Assembly: GCA_900540045.1 (NCBI GenBank)
Contig: UQEF01000083.1
Location: forward strand, 1-13,159
Direction of reading: 5' to 3'
Origin: an uncultured Eubacteriales bacterium
GTDB taxonomy: Bacteria; Bacillota; Clostridia; Christensenellales; Aristaeellaceae
DNA: 13,159 nucleotides
Shown: piece after piece, positions 1-6,128 of the stretch
How the letters are laid out: each line of letters begins with the position of its first letter
Numbering within the stretch: position 1 is the first letter of the stretch
Program-made: the position numbers and the translations under genes
The notes under the pieces: generated by a model
What the model saw: the letters and a program-made list of their open reading frames with translations, nothing else
Told to the model about the DNA's origin: nothing
The model's database searches: none

Positions 1-243
1 AGCAGGTTTACGGAGAACTCCATCGTGTAATCGCCGGAAGCAGGCCAGGGCCAGCGGGCCGGTTTCGCGCGGGCCGCGCCTCCAAATCGCGCGGGAAAGG
101 AGCATGCCGGGCGCGCCCCCGGCTACGACCGTCAGCCGCACAAGCGCCGAAAGCGCGCCCCCGGTCCGGCGGGACCGGGCCGCGGCGCACAGGCCGAACG
201 CGGCGGCGTTCACCGCCACGTACCAGACAACGACAGGGCTCAT
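1..243 (-). CDS. Small membrane protein, degenerate DUF1294-like, C-terminus cut by window edge
   Basis: An open frame of 81 codons runs from an ATG at 243 off the left edge without a stop. It has a strong AAAAGGAGG ribosome binding site about 7 bases upstream of the ATG, which decides this frame over the other open frames here. The N-terminus is hydrophobic (VVVWYVAVNAAAFGLCAAA), followed by a basic turn (RSRR) and a second hydrophobic stretch containing LTVVAGGAPGMLLSR. This resembles DUF1294 proteins, small two-helix membrane proteins with W-Y-x-x-N near the start and a G-G-x-x-G-x-x-x-G-M motif. The basic H-K-T-R-K motif that normally follows is not conserved; WRRGPRET stands in its place. 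It lies 76 bases downstream of the merR-family gene on the same strand, with no T-run terminator between, so the two may be co-transcribed. Function is unknown for the family. The family call is from motif memory only. Confidence 0.55.
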   Translation of the reverse strand, partial: MSPVVVWYVAVNAAAFGLCAAARSRRTGGALSALVRLTVVAGGAPGMLLSRAIWRRGPRETGPLALACFRRLHDGVLRKPA

Positions 244-319
244 CCTCCGACCTCCTTTTCTGCCGCAAGGGCCGCGCTCCCCCATGCCCCGCGCGGGCGG
301 CTGGCCGCGCGTCGGGGCG

Positions 320-1138
320 TCAGGCGGGGGGTTCCGCCCCGATGGGCACGATCATGCGGGCGTAGTGGATGGCGTTGCCGCCGTCATCCACATAGCTGAC
401 CAGCTGCTGGGTGAACAGGTCGTCCGAGGCGTGCAGCCGGCGCTCCCGCATATAGGCGGAGAGGCGCTCCAGCATCACACCGGCGTCAAAGCCGCCGTTC
501 TCCAGCCGGAACAGGCAGCCCACGGCGCTGGTGGCGTCGATCAGGCGAAACCCCTTCGGGGAAAGGTCCAGCACCTCCGCGTCGCTTTCATGGAACAGAA
601 TGCCCTTGGTCATGCGGGGAGGCGCGCCGGTCAGCGCCTCGCGGCCGATGAGCGTGGTATAGGCCGTCAGCGGCAGCGCGCCGAAGAGCCGCTTGAGCAG
701 CGGTTCCTTCTCCACCCGCGCCCACATGTCCGGCACGGAGGGATATTCCAGCAGGTACACCCGCCCCAGCGACAGGCGCACGGGGCGCATGAGCTGCTCC
801 TGCGCCGTTTGCAGCGTGCGCGCGGAGGCGCTCATGCGCGCCAGAACGTGGTTGTCATAGGCGATCTTGCGCTCCATTTCGGCGATCTTCTCCCGGTAGA
901 GGGCTTCCAGCTCCTGCCTGCCGCTGCCGGAGTACACGCGCTGAATCTCCTCCAGGGTGAATCCCTGGCTCTTGAGCCGCTGGATGTTGGAGATGCGCTG
1001 GATATCCGCCAGTTCAAAGACGCGATAGCCGTTGCCGTTTTCACGTACGGGATGCAAAAGCCCCTTTTTCTCGTAAAACCGCAACGCTTCATCGCTCAAG
1101 CCGAACGCTCTGGACAGCGTTCCTATGGAAATCTTCAT
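320..1138 (-). CDS. MerR-family transcriptional regulator with GyrI-like effector domain
   Basis: This 272-residue cytoplasmic DNA-binding regulator begins with a textbook MerR winged helix. ISIGTLSRAFGLSDEALRFY at residues 3-22 is the helix-turn-helix, followed by E-K-K-G-L-L and the wing GNGYRVF at 35-41. A charged helix at roughly 85-115 (around LEALYREKIAEMERKI) is the expected dimerising coiled coil. About 150 further residues form an effector domain, probably of the GyrI-like/BmrR type that binds small organic ligands. There is no C-terminal cysteine cluster as in metal-sensing MerR proteins. The start at 1138 is preferred over an ATG at 1195 because AGGGGGC lies about 5 bases upstream and homology starts at MKISIGTLS. 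It is divergent from the secreted flavoprotein gene, whose promoter carries a MerR-type operator, so it most likely activates that gene and perhaps controls itself. The ligand is unknown. Confidence 0.92.
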   Translation of the reverse strand: MKISIGTLSRAFGLSDEALRFYEKKGLLHPVRENGNGYRVFELADIQRISNIQRLKSQGFTLEEIQRVYSGSGRQELEALYREKIAEMERKIAYDNHVLARMSASARTLQTAQEQLMRPVRLSLGRVYLLEYPSVPDMWARVEKEPLLKRLFGALPLTAYTTLIGREALTGAPPRMTKGILFHESDAEVLDLSPKGFRLIDATSAVGCLFRLENGGFDAGVMLERLSAYMRERRLHASDDLFTQQLVSYVDDGGNAIHYARMIVPIGAEPPA

Positions 1139-1184
1139 GTTTTGCCCCCTGCAAAAATTCGTGCGGCCCGGATGGAAGAAACCC

Positions 1185-1215
1185 TTGACAGTCAAGCCGC
1201 TTGAGCCTTTATACT
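1185..1215 (+). promoter_or_regulatory. MerR-type promoter and operator, 19-bp spacer
   Basis: A perfect -35 TTGACA (1185-1190) and a good -10 TATACT (1210-1215) are separated by 19 bases instead of the usual 17. The perfect inverted repeat TCAAG-CCG-CTTGA (1192-1204) sits inside the spacer. A long spacer with a central dyad is the known architecture of promoters activated by MerR proteins, which twist the DNA to realign the two hexamers. The promoter points to the secreted flavoprotein, with a leader of about 155 bases. The regulator is almost certainly the divergent MerR-family gene. Confidence 0.85.
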
Positions 1216-1218
1216 ATC

Positions 1219-1247
1219 AGTGTACACGATGCAGGGGAAAAAGACAA
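1219..1247 (-). promoter_or_regulatory. Candidate promoter of the merR-family gene
   Basis: On the minus strand TTGTCT (1247-1242) and TACACT (1224-1219) are separated by 17 bases. This would start transcription near 1212 and give a leader of about 75 bases. It overlaps the divergent promoter, and the MerR dyad at 1192-1204 would fall just downstream of the start, a layout compatible with autorepression. Each hexamer deviates from consensus, so this is only a candidate. Confidence 0.4.
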
Positions 1248-1277
1248 GTCTGGCGAAAGGCGTTTTTTTTGGTCCAC

Positions 1278-1293
1278 GGTTGTGAAGGTTGTG
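1278..1293. repeat. Tandem direct repeat GGTTGTG in the flavoprotein leader
   Basis: GGTTGTG occurs at 1278-1284 and again at 1287-1293, a 9-base period. The pair is flanked by the inverted hexamers CCACGG (1274-1279) and CCGTGG (1302-1307). It could be a protein-binding site or part of a folded leader RNA. The repeats are short and chance is possible. Confidence 0.3.
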
Positions 1294-1321
1294 TCAATAT
1301 GCCGTGGGGGATGACGGGAGG

Positions 1322-1350
1322 ATGACATCGCGCAGAATTGCGCGCGTCAT
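1322..1350. promoter_or_regulatory. Imperfect inverted repeat in the leader of the flavoprotein gene
   Basis: ATGAC (1322-1326) pairs with GTCAT (1346-1350), and CGCGCA (1329-1334) pairs with TGCGCG (1339-1344) around a GAAT loop. Only a small internal loop (AT opposite C) interrupts the 11-bp stem. It lies 14 bases before the GGGGG ribosome-binding segment (1365-1369). It has no T-run, so it is not a terminator. It may be an operator for a second regulator or an mRNA hairpin affecting stability or translation. Confidence 0.45.
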
Positions 1351-1378
1351 AATACATTACATCTGGGGGTATTTCGTC

Positions 1379-3292
1379 ATGAAAAAACTGTTGGCACTGC
1401 TGCTGACGGCAACGCTTCTGCTGAGCGTGGCCGCCACTGCGTCGGCTGAGTGGGTGCGCCCCGTTCAGACCGTGGAAACCTGGGATGAGGAAGCTGACTT
1501 CGTGATCGTCGGCTTCGGCCTGGCCGGCGCGGCCGCGGCCGTGGAAGCCCACGACATCGACCCGGAGGCCAAGGTGGTCGTGCTGGAGAAGATGCCCGAA
1601 ACCCTTGCGGGCGGCAACTCCATCGCTTCCGGCCAGACCTTTATCGTGCCGTCCGAAAACGGCGTGCCCGAATTCAAGAAGTACCTGGAAGCCTGCAACG
1701 AGCCCAACCCCATTCCCGACGAGTATCTGGACTGGCTGGTGAACGGCTTTGCCGAGCAGCTGCCCTGGATCGAGAGCGTGGCCGACAGCGCCGGATACGA
1801 AGCCGGTTATGTGGGCGGCGGCGAACTGAAGTGGGGCAGCCTGGTGGTCGAGTTCGACACCTTCCCCGGCAGCGTGTTCGAAGGCACCAGCGCTCACCTG
1901 CGCAAGAAGAACTCCGGCGCCTTTGAAAACGGCGGCGTGTGGCGCTGCTTCGCCGAGGCCGCCAAGGTCCGCGGCATCGAGGTGCGCTACGAGAATCCCG
2001 CCATCGCCCTGGTGCAGGACCCCGTGACCCGTGAGGTCAGCGGCGTGGTCGCCACCGACGCCGAGGGCAACGAATACACCATCAAGAGCGCCAAGGGCGT
2101 GCTCCTGGCCTGCGGCGGCTACGAGAACAACCTCGAAATGCAGCGTGACTTCCACGGCATGGACGAGGTCTACACCGCCGGCACCCCCGGCAACACCGGC
2201 GACGGCATCAAGATGCTTATGGAAGCCGGCGCCAAGATCTGGCACATGAAGAACCAGACCCAGTCCGGCGGCTTCTGGCTGGGCATCAAGGTGCCGGAGT
2301 ACGAGTCCACCTTCATGCGCAACTTCGACATGCCCGGCAATTCCTGGATTGAGGTTGCCTCCGACAACACCCGCTTCTACAACGAGTCCTACGGCTATCA
2401 CCGCCAGCACATGAAGTACATGGAGTACGGCCGCTATGTGGACCTGCCCCACGAGCGCGCCCTGCCCGTGCACCTGATCTTTGACGAATCCACCCGCGAG
2501 GCCGGCTCCATCGCCAGCCAGTGGCTGAGCTGGCCCACCACCACCGAGGGCTACACCTGGTCCAACGACAACCTCGCCGAGATCGAAAAGGGCTGGATCA
2601 TCAAGGCCGACACCATCGAGGAGCTGGCCGAGAAGATCGGCCGCGACCCCGTCGAGCTTCAGGCCACCATCGACCGCTACAACGAGATGTGCGAAAAGGG
2701 CGTGGACGAGGACTTCGGCCGCGATCCCGCCACCATGGCTCCCATCGAGAAGGCGCCCTTCTACGCCGTATCCATCACCCCCACCCTCGTGGCCACCACC
2801 GGCGGCGCCAAGCGCGATACCGACGGCCGCGTGCTGGACTGGAACGAGAACCCCATCCCCGGCCTGTATGAGGCGGGCGAGCTGGGCAGCTACGTGTCCA
2901 ACCTGTATCAGAACGGCGTGTTCCTCTCCGAGGCCATGCTCTCCGGCCGCACCGCCGCCCAGACCGCTTTCGGCGGCGAGAGCGAGGTCAAGGAAGTCGT
3001 GAAGGAAGAAAAGACCGGTCCCGCGTGGGCTGACGCCGCCGACGGCGAGTACACCGCCGTGGTGGACGGCCTCCACGACAAGATCGAGGTCAAGATGACC
3101 GTTGAGGGCGGCAAGCTGACCGCCATCACCATCGGCGAGGGCCGCTCCGAGATGATCATCACCGACGAGCAGCTGGCCGAGTATGTAAACGCTGTGATCG
3201 ACAGCCAGAGCACCGATGTGGACGTCATCGCCGGCGCCACCGTTGACTGCCAGGCCATCGCCACCGCGCTGATCCAGGCGTTCGCCGAGTAA
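1379..3292 (+). CDS. Secreted FAD/FMN-binding reductase (FAD_binding_2 plus C-terminal FMN_bind)
   Basis: This 637-residue protein starts with a Sec signal peptide (KK, then LLALLLTATLLLSVA, cleavage expected after ASA at residue 23). No lipobox cysteine is present, so it should be exported but not lipid-anchored. Residues 40-60 hold the FAD Rossmann motif GFGLAG (45-50), ending in VVVLEK; GGNSIASGQ follows. TRFYNE (331-336) and GELGS (500-504) are further family landmarks. Residues 555-637 are an FMN_bind domain (DGEYTAVVDG to VIAGATVDC) in which T621 is the expected site of covalent FMN attachment by an ApbE transferase. Such proteins pass electrons to an extracytoplasmic acceptor in anaerobic respiration. 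Where fumarate reductases have catalytic His and Arg, this protein has LVATTGG (470-476) and NLYQNG (508-513), so another substrate is likely. The start at 1379 gives a canonical signal peptide; an in-frame ATG at 1322 has a poorly spaced GGAGG. Codon use is strongly C-ending, which suggests high expression. Confidence 0.9.
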   Translation: MKKLLALLLTATLLLSVAATASAEWVRPVQTVETWDEEADFVIVGFGLAGAAAAVEAHDIDPEAKVVVLEKMPETLAGGNSIASGQTFIVPSENGVPEFKKYLEACNEPNPIPDEYLDWLVNGFAEQLPWIESVADSAGYEAGYVGGGELKWGSLVVEFDTFPGSVFEGTSAHLRKKNSGAFENGGVWRCFAEAAKVRGIEVRYENPAIALVQDPVTREVSGVVATDAEGNEYTIKSAKGVLLACGGYENNLEMQRDFHGMDEVYTAGTPGNTGDGIKMLMEAGAKIWHMKNQTQSGGFWLGIKVPEYESTFMRNFDMPGNSWIEVASDNTRFYNESYGYHRQHMKYMEYGRYVDLPHERALPVHLIFDESTREAGSIASQWLSWPTTTEGYTWSNDNLAEIEKGWIIKADTIEELAEKIGRDPVELQATIDRYNEMCEKGVDEDFGRDPATMAPIEKAPFYAVSITPTLVATTGGAKRDTDGRVLDWNENPIPGLYEAGELGSYVSNLYQNGVFLSEAMLSGRTAAQTAFGGESEVKEVVKEEKTGPAWADAADGEYTAVVDGLHDKIEVKMTVEGGKLTAITIGEGRSEMIITDEQLAEYVNAVIDSQSTDVDVIAGATVDCQAIATALIQAFAE

Positions 3293-3315
3293 AGTTCCCC
3301 TGGGCCGCAAGACCC

Positions 3316-3347
3316 CGCCCCGCACGGCATACCGTGCGGGGCGTTTT
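3316..3347 (+). terminator. Rho-independent terminator after the flavoprotein gene
   Basis: CGCCCCGCACGG (3316-3327) pairs perfectly with CCGTGCGGGGCG (3332-3343) around a CATA loop and is followed by TTTT. The stem is 12 bp with no mismatch. It isolates the flavoprotein transcript from the sugar unit downstream. Confidence 0.93.
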
Positions 3348-3357
3348 GCATTGTGCC

Positions 3358-3386
3358 TTGAAGCGGCGAGCGGGGCGTGGTATACT
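3358..3386 (+). promoter_or_regulatory. Promoter of the lacI-family gene
   Basis: TTGAAG (3358-3363) and TATACT (3381-3386) are separated by 17 bases. TGG immediately before the -10 makes it an extended -10 promoter. It begins just after the preceding terminator and lies about 40 bases before the start codon of the regulator. Confidence 0.75.
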
Positions 3387-3392
3387 CGGCTT

Positions 3393-3408
3393 GCGGGCCT
3401 GATCCCGC
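3393..3408. promoter_or_regulatory. Inverted repeat at the transcription start of the lacI-family gene
   Basis: GCGGG (3393-3397) and CCCGC (3404-3408) flank CCTGAT, at about +1 to +16 of the predicted transcript. This position would suit an autoregulatory operator, but the arms are short and GC-only in a GC-rich genome. Confidence 0.25.
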
Positions 3409-3427
3409 CGGGAAAGGAGGACGGCCC

Positions 3428-4477
3428 ATGGCCACCATGAAGGAGATCGCGCAAATCTGCGGCGTCAGCCGCGGCACGGTGGACCGCGTCATCAACCGCC
3501 GGGGCAAGGTGCGCCCCGAAACCGAGCGCATGATTTTGCAGGCGGTGGAGCGCATGGGCTACACCAAGAGCATGCTGGGGCGCGCCCTGAGCGTCAAGCG
3601 CAGCCAGCCCGTCATCGGGGTGGCGATGTGCAGCGAGGGAAACCCTTTTTTTGACGATGTGTATGCGGGGCTGGCCCGCGCGGAGGAGGAGCTGCTGCCC
3701 TACGGCGTTACGGTGGAGCGGCGCGCCATGCGCGGCTACGACGTGGACCGCCAGCTGGCCCTGATCGACGAGCTGTCCCCCTCCCTGAGCGCGCTGGTGC
3801 TCCAGCCCGTCAACGACCCGCGCGTGGAGGCGCGGGTTCGGCAGCTCAAGGCGCGGGGCGTGCCCACCGTGACCGTCAATACCGACCTGCCCGCCAGCAG
3901 CCGCTGCTGCTACGTGGGCAGCGATTATGAAAGCGGCGGAGCCACCGCCGCGGCCCTGCTGGAGCTGATCACCCAGGGCCGAGGGCGCGTGGGCGTAGTG
4001 GCGGGCGTGCCCACGCTGATGGGCCACGTGGCGCGGCTGCGGGGCTTTCGCAAGCGGCTGGCGCGGTGCTCCGAGCTGCCCGTCGTGGCCGTGGAAAACA
4101 GCCTGGACGACCCCGAACGCGCCTGTGCCGTCACGCGCGACATGCTGCGCAGCCACCCCGAAATCGACGCCATGTTTGTGGTTACGGCGGGGTGCGAGGG
4201 GGTGTGTCGCGCCCTCATCAGCGCGGGCCGCGCCGGGGAGATCCGCGTGGTGGGGTACGACGACGTGCCCGCCACCCGTGAGATGATGCGCCTGGGCATC
4301 GTGCGGGCGGTGGTGTGCCAGCAGCCCTTCGAGCAGGGCTACCGCTCGCTGCGCGCCGCCTTTGACATGGTGCTTTCCGGCGAGATGATGGACGACCGCC
4401 GCATCATCATGGAAAACCAGATCAAGCTGCTGGAAAACCTCTCGCCCGCCCCGGAGAACGGCCCATTTCAGGATTGA
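3428..4477 (+). CDS. LacI-family transcriptional regulator
   Basis: This 349-residue protein has a LacI helix-turn-helix at residues 4-24 (MKEIAQICGVSRGTVDRVIN), then RRGKV and a hinge region around residues 45-58. From about residue 60 it has a periplasmic-binding-protein-like sugar-sensing domain. Recognisable parts are PVIGVAM, the NPFFDDVYAG motif after the first strand, VLQPVND, VTVNTDLP, and YVGSDYESGG. Length matches the family. The start at 3428 is chosen because AAAGGAGG (3413-3420) lies 7 bases upstream. It sits in front of the kinase/DUF4867/isomerase genes, whose promoter overlaps its stop codon. By location it is the likely sugar-responsive repressor of that operon. The wing RGTVDR rather than T-V-S-R is typical of a subfamily with ribose-binding-protein-like ligand domains. 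The inducer cannot be read from the sequence. Confidence 0.93.
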   Translation: MATMKEIAQICGVSRGTVDRVINRRGKVRPETERMILQAVERMGYTKSMLGRALSVKRSQPVIGVAMCSEGNPFFDDVYAGLARAEEELLPYGVTVERRAMRGYDVDRQLALIDELSPSLSALVLQPVNDPRVEARVRQLKARGVPTVTVNTDLPASSRCCYVGSDYESGGATAAALLELITQGRGRVGVVAGVPTLMGHVARLRGFRKRLARCSELPVVAVENSLDDPERACAVTRDMLRSHPEIDAMFVVTAGCEGVCRALISAGRAGEIRVVGYDDVPATREMMRLGIVRAVVCQQPFEQGYRSLRAAFDMVLSGEMMDDRRIIMENQIKLLENLSPAPENGPFQD

Positions 4478-4502
4478 CAAGCGTTTCAAATTGGGGTATG
4501 CT
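4474..4502 (+). promoter_or_regulatory. Promoter of the kinase/DUF4867/isomerase operon
   Basis: Perfect TTGACA (4474-4479) and TATGCT (4497-4502) are separated by 17 bases. The -35 overlaps the TGA stop of the lacI-family gene (4475-4477). The predicted start near 4509 gives a leader of about 70 bases. A separate promoter means that the sugar genes can be controlled independently of the regulator. Confidence 0.82.
4475..4488. promoter_or_regulatory. Candidate LacI-type operator overlapping the -35
   Basis: TGACAAGCGTTTCA is a quasi-palindrome: 5 of 7 positions pair across a central GC, and the outer TGA/TCA match the usual outer bases of LacI-family operators. A repressor bound here would block the -35 element. 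The match is imperfect and the site is not proven. Confidence 0.35.
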
Positions 4503-4517
4503 TTGTGCAGACGAAAA

Positions 4518-4531
4518 TGTGCTCGTGCACA
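4518..4531. promoter_or_regulatory. Inverted repeat TGTGC-TCGT-GCACA in the operon leader
   Basis: Five-base arms at 4518-4522 and 4527-4531 flank TCGT, at about +10 to +23 of the predicted transcript. An additional GTGCA lies at 4505-4509. The position suits a downstream repressor site, for the LacI-family protein or another regulator. Confidence 0.35.
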
Positions 4532-4536
4532 CTATC

Positions 4537-4558
4537 AAAAAACGCCCCCGAAGGGGCG
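4537..4558 (-). terminator. Terminator hairpin oriented against antisense transcription
   Basis: On the plus strand AAAAAA (4537-4542) is followed by CGCCCC (4543-4548), the loop CGAA, and GGGGCG (4553-4558). Read on the minus strand this is a GC stem followed by six T residues, a good intrinsic terminator. On the plus strand there is no T-run after the stem, so the operon is not terminated. No minus-strand gene ends here, so it may stop antisense transcripts entering the lacI-family gene, or be a relic. Confidence 0.55.
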
Positions 4559-4579
4559 CCTTGAAAGGAATGAGGGACG

Positions 4580-6103
4580 TTGACCTACCTGCTTGGCGTG
4601 GACCTTGGGACCTCCGGCACCAAGACGGTGCTCTTTGACGCGGAGGGCCGCGAGGTGGCCAGCCAGAGCGTGGAATACCCGCTCTACCAGCCGCAAAACG
4701 GCTGGGCCGAGCAGGACCCGCGGGACTGGTGGAACGCCGCCGTCGGCACCATCCGCGGCGTGCTGGAGAAAAGCGGGGTCAATCCCGGCGATGTGAAGGG
4801 CCTGGGCATCAGCGGCCAGATGCACGGGCTGGTTCTGCTGGATGAAAGCGGCGAGCCTTTGGGCCGGTCCCTCCTGTGGTGCGACGGCCGCACCCAGCGG
4901 GAATGCGATGAAATCACGCAGGCCGTGGGCGCAAAGCGCCTCATCGAGATCGCGGCCAACCCGGCGCTGACGGGCTTTACCGCGGGCAAGATCCTCTGGG
5001 TGCGCCGGCATCAGCCGGAGCTGTTCGCCCGCGCGCGGCACGCGCTGCTGCCCAAGGACTACGTGCGCTACCGCCTGACGGGCGTTCTGGCGCAGGAGAT
5101 CAGCGACGCCAGCGGCACCAACCTGCTGGACGTGCCGGCGCGCCGCTGGTCGGCTGAAATCATGGACAAGCTGGGGCTGGACATGGCGCTCCTGCCCCCG
5201 CTGGTGGAAAGCTGCGAGGCGGCGGGCGCCGTCACCCCCGAAGCGGCGGAGCTGACGGGCCTGCGCGCGGGCACGGTGGTGGCCGGCGGCGCGGGCGACA
5301 ACATGGCCGCCGCCATCGGAACCGGCGTGGCGGAGAGCGGCAGGGCGTTCACCACCATCGGCACAAGCGGCGTGGTGTTCGCCCATTCCGACACCGTGCG
5401 CATCGACCCGGAGGGCCGGGTGCACACCTTCTGCGCGGCGGTGCCCGGCGCGTATACGAACATGAGCTGCACGCTGGCGGCGGGCCTGTCGCTGAAATGG
5501 TACCGCGACCAGTTCTGCCAGGCCGAGCGCGAGGCCGCGACCCAGATGGGCGTGGACCCCTACGACCTGATGAACCGCGAGGCCGCGCAAAGCCCCGTCG
5601 GCGCGAACCGGCTGCTCTTTCTGCCCTACCTGATGGGCGAGCGCAGCCCCCTGCTGGACGCAAACGCGCGCGGCGCGTTCATCGGCCTGAGCGCCATCCA
5701 CACCCGGCGCGACCTGCTGCGCGCGGTGATGGAGGGCGTGATCTACTCCCAGCGGCAGAACCTCGACATTCTGCGCGGCATGGGCGTTAAGCCCGCAAGC
5801 ATGCTGGCCTGCGGCGGCGGCGCGCGCAGCCCCTTCTGGCGGCAGATGATGGCCGACGTGCTGGGCCTGTCGGTTCAGACCGTGCAGGCGCCCGAAAGCC
5901 CGGCGCTGGGCGCGGCGATTCTGGCGGGCGTGGCCGCGGGCGTGTACCCGGACGTGCCCTCCGCCAGCGCCGCGCTGGTCCGGCCCGGCGAGCCGCTCCT
6001 GCCCGACGCGGAGCGCTCCGCCGCCTACGAACCCTACTACCGGCTGTACGAAAGCCTGTATCCCGCGTTGAAACCCGCCTGCGGGCGGCTGGCCGCCCTG
6101 TGA
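4580..6103 (+). CDS. xylB: Xylulokinase-type FGGY carbohydrate kinase
   Basis: This 507-residue protein has the full length of a cytoplasmic D-xylulokinase, which converts D-xylulose and ATP to D-xylulose 5-phosphate for the pentose phosphate pathway. The N-terminal FGGY domain opens with YLLGVDLGTSGTKTVLFD (phosphate-binding loop). GQMHGLV (79-85) is the substrate-site motif typical of xylulokinases. LWCDGRT follows. The C-terminal domain contains AGGAGDN, with D240 as the expected catalytic base, and GTSGVVF and CGGGARS in the nucleotide site. The start is TTG at 4580, with AAAGGA ten bases upstream; family homology begins at the next residue. It is the first gene of the operon, 25 bases before the DUF4867 gene. 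The kinase subfamily is clear, but FGGY enzymes near fucose-type isomerases may act on other ketoses, so D-xylulose is the best guess rather than certain. Confidence 0.9.
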   Translation: MTYLLGVDLGTSGTKTVLFDAEGREVASQSVEYPLYQPQNGWAEQDPRDWWNAAVGTIRGVLEKSGVNPGDVKGLGISGQMHGLVLLDESGEPLGRSLLWCDGRTQRECDEITQAVGAKRLIEIAANPALTGFTAGKILWVRRHQPELFARARHALLPKDYVRYRLTGVLAQEISDASGTNLLDVPARRWSAEIMDKLGLDMALLPPLVESCEAAGAVTPEAAELTGLRAGTVVAGGAGDNMAAAIGTGVAESGRAFTTIGTSGVVFAHSDTVRIDPEGRVHTFCAAVPGAYTNMSCTLAAGLSLKWYRDQFCQAEREAATQMGVDPYDLMNREAAQSPVGANRLLFLPYLMGERSPLLDANARGAFIGLSAIHTRRDLLRAVMEGVIYSQRQNLDILRGMGVKPASMLACGGGARSPFWRQMMADVLGLSVQTVQAPESPALGAAILAGVAAGVYPDVPSASAALVRPGEPLLPDAERSAAYEPYYRLYESLYPALKPACGRLAAL

Positions 6104-6128
6104 GCGGAGGAAAGGAGAGCGACATCCT

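Noticed and set aside
244..319. GC-rich near-palindrome between the merR-family and DUF1294-like genes as a terminator
   Set aside because: Imperfect CCCCG/CGGGG pairing is present but no T-run follows on the minus strand, so no terminator is called.
1261..1270. T8 run in the flavoprotein leader as an attenuator or terminator
   Set aside because: I could not find a GC-rich hairpin directly before it; the preceding bases do not pair well.
1322..1378. In-frame upstream ATG that would extend the flavoprotein by 19 residues
   Set aside because: Its GGAGG is only one base from the ATG, and the extension would bury the clean MKKLL signal-peptide start; ATG 1379 fits better, although the choice is not certain.
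4475..4488. Catabolite-responsive element (cre) at the sugar-operon promoter
   Set aside because: The 14-mer agrees with the outer bases of the cre consensus but lacks the central CG in register, so I keep it only as a candidate LacI-type operator.
1217..4489. A 1090-codon open frame on the minus strand opposite the flavoprotein and lacI-family genes
   Set aside because: It is a GC-rich antisense shadow: the protein is low complexity, rich in H, G, A and L, has no recognisable domain, and crosses two unrelated genes, a terminator and a promoter.
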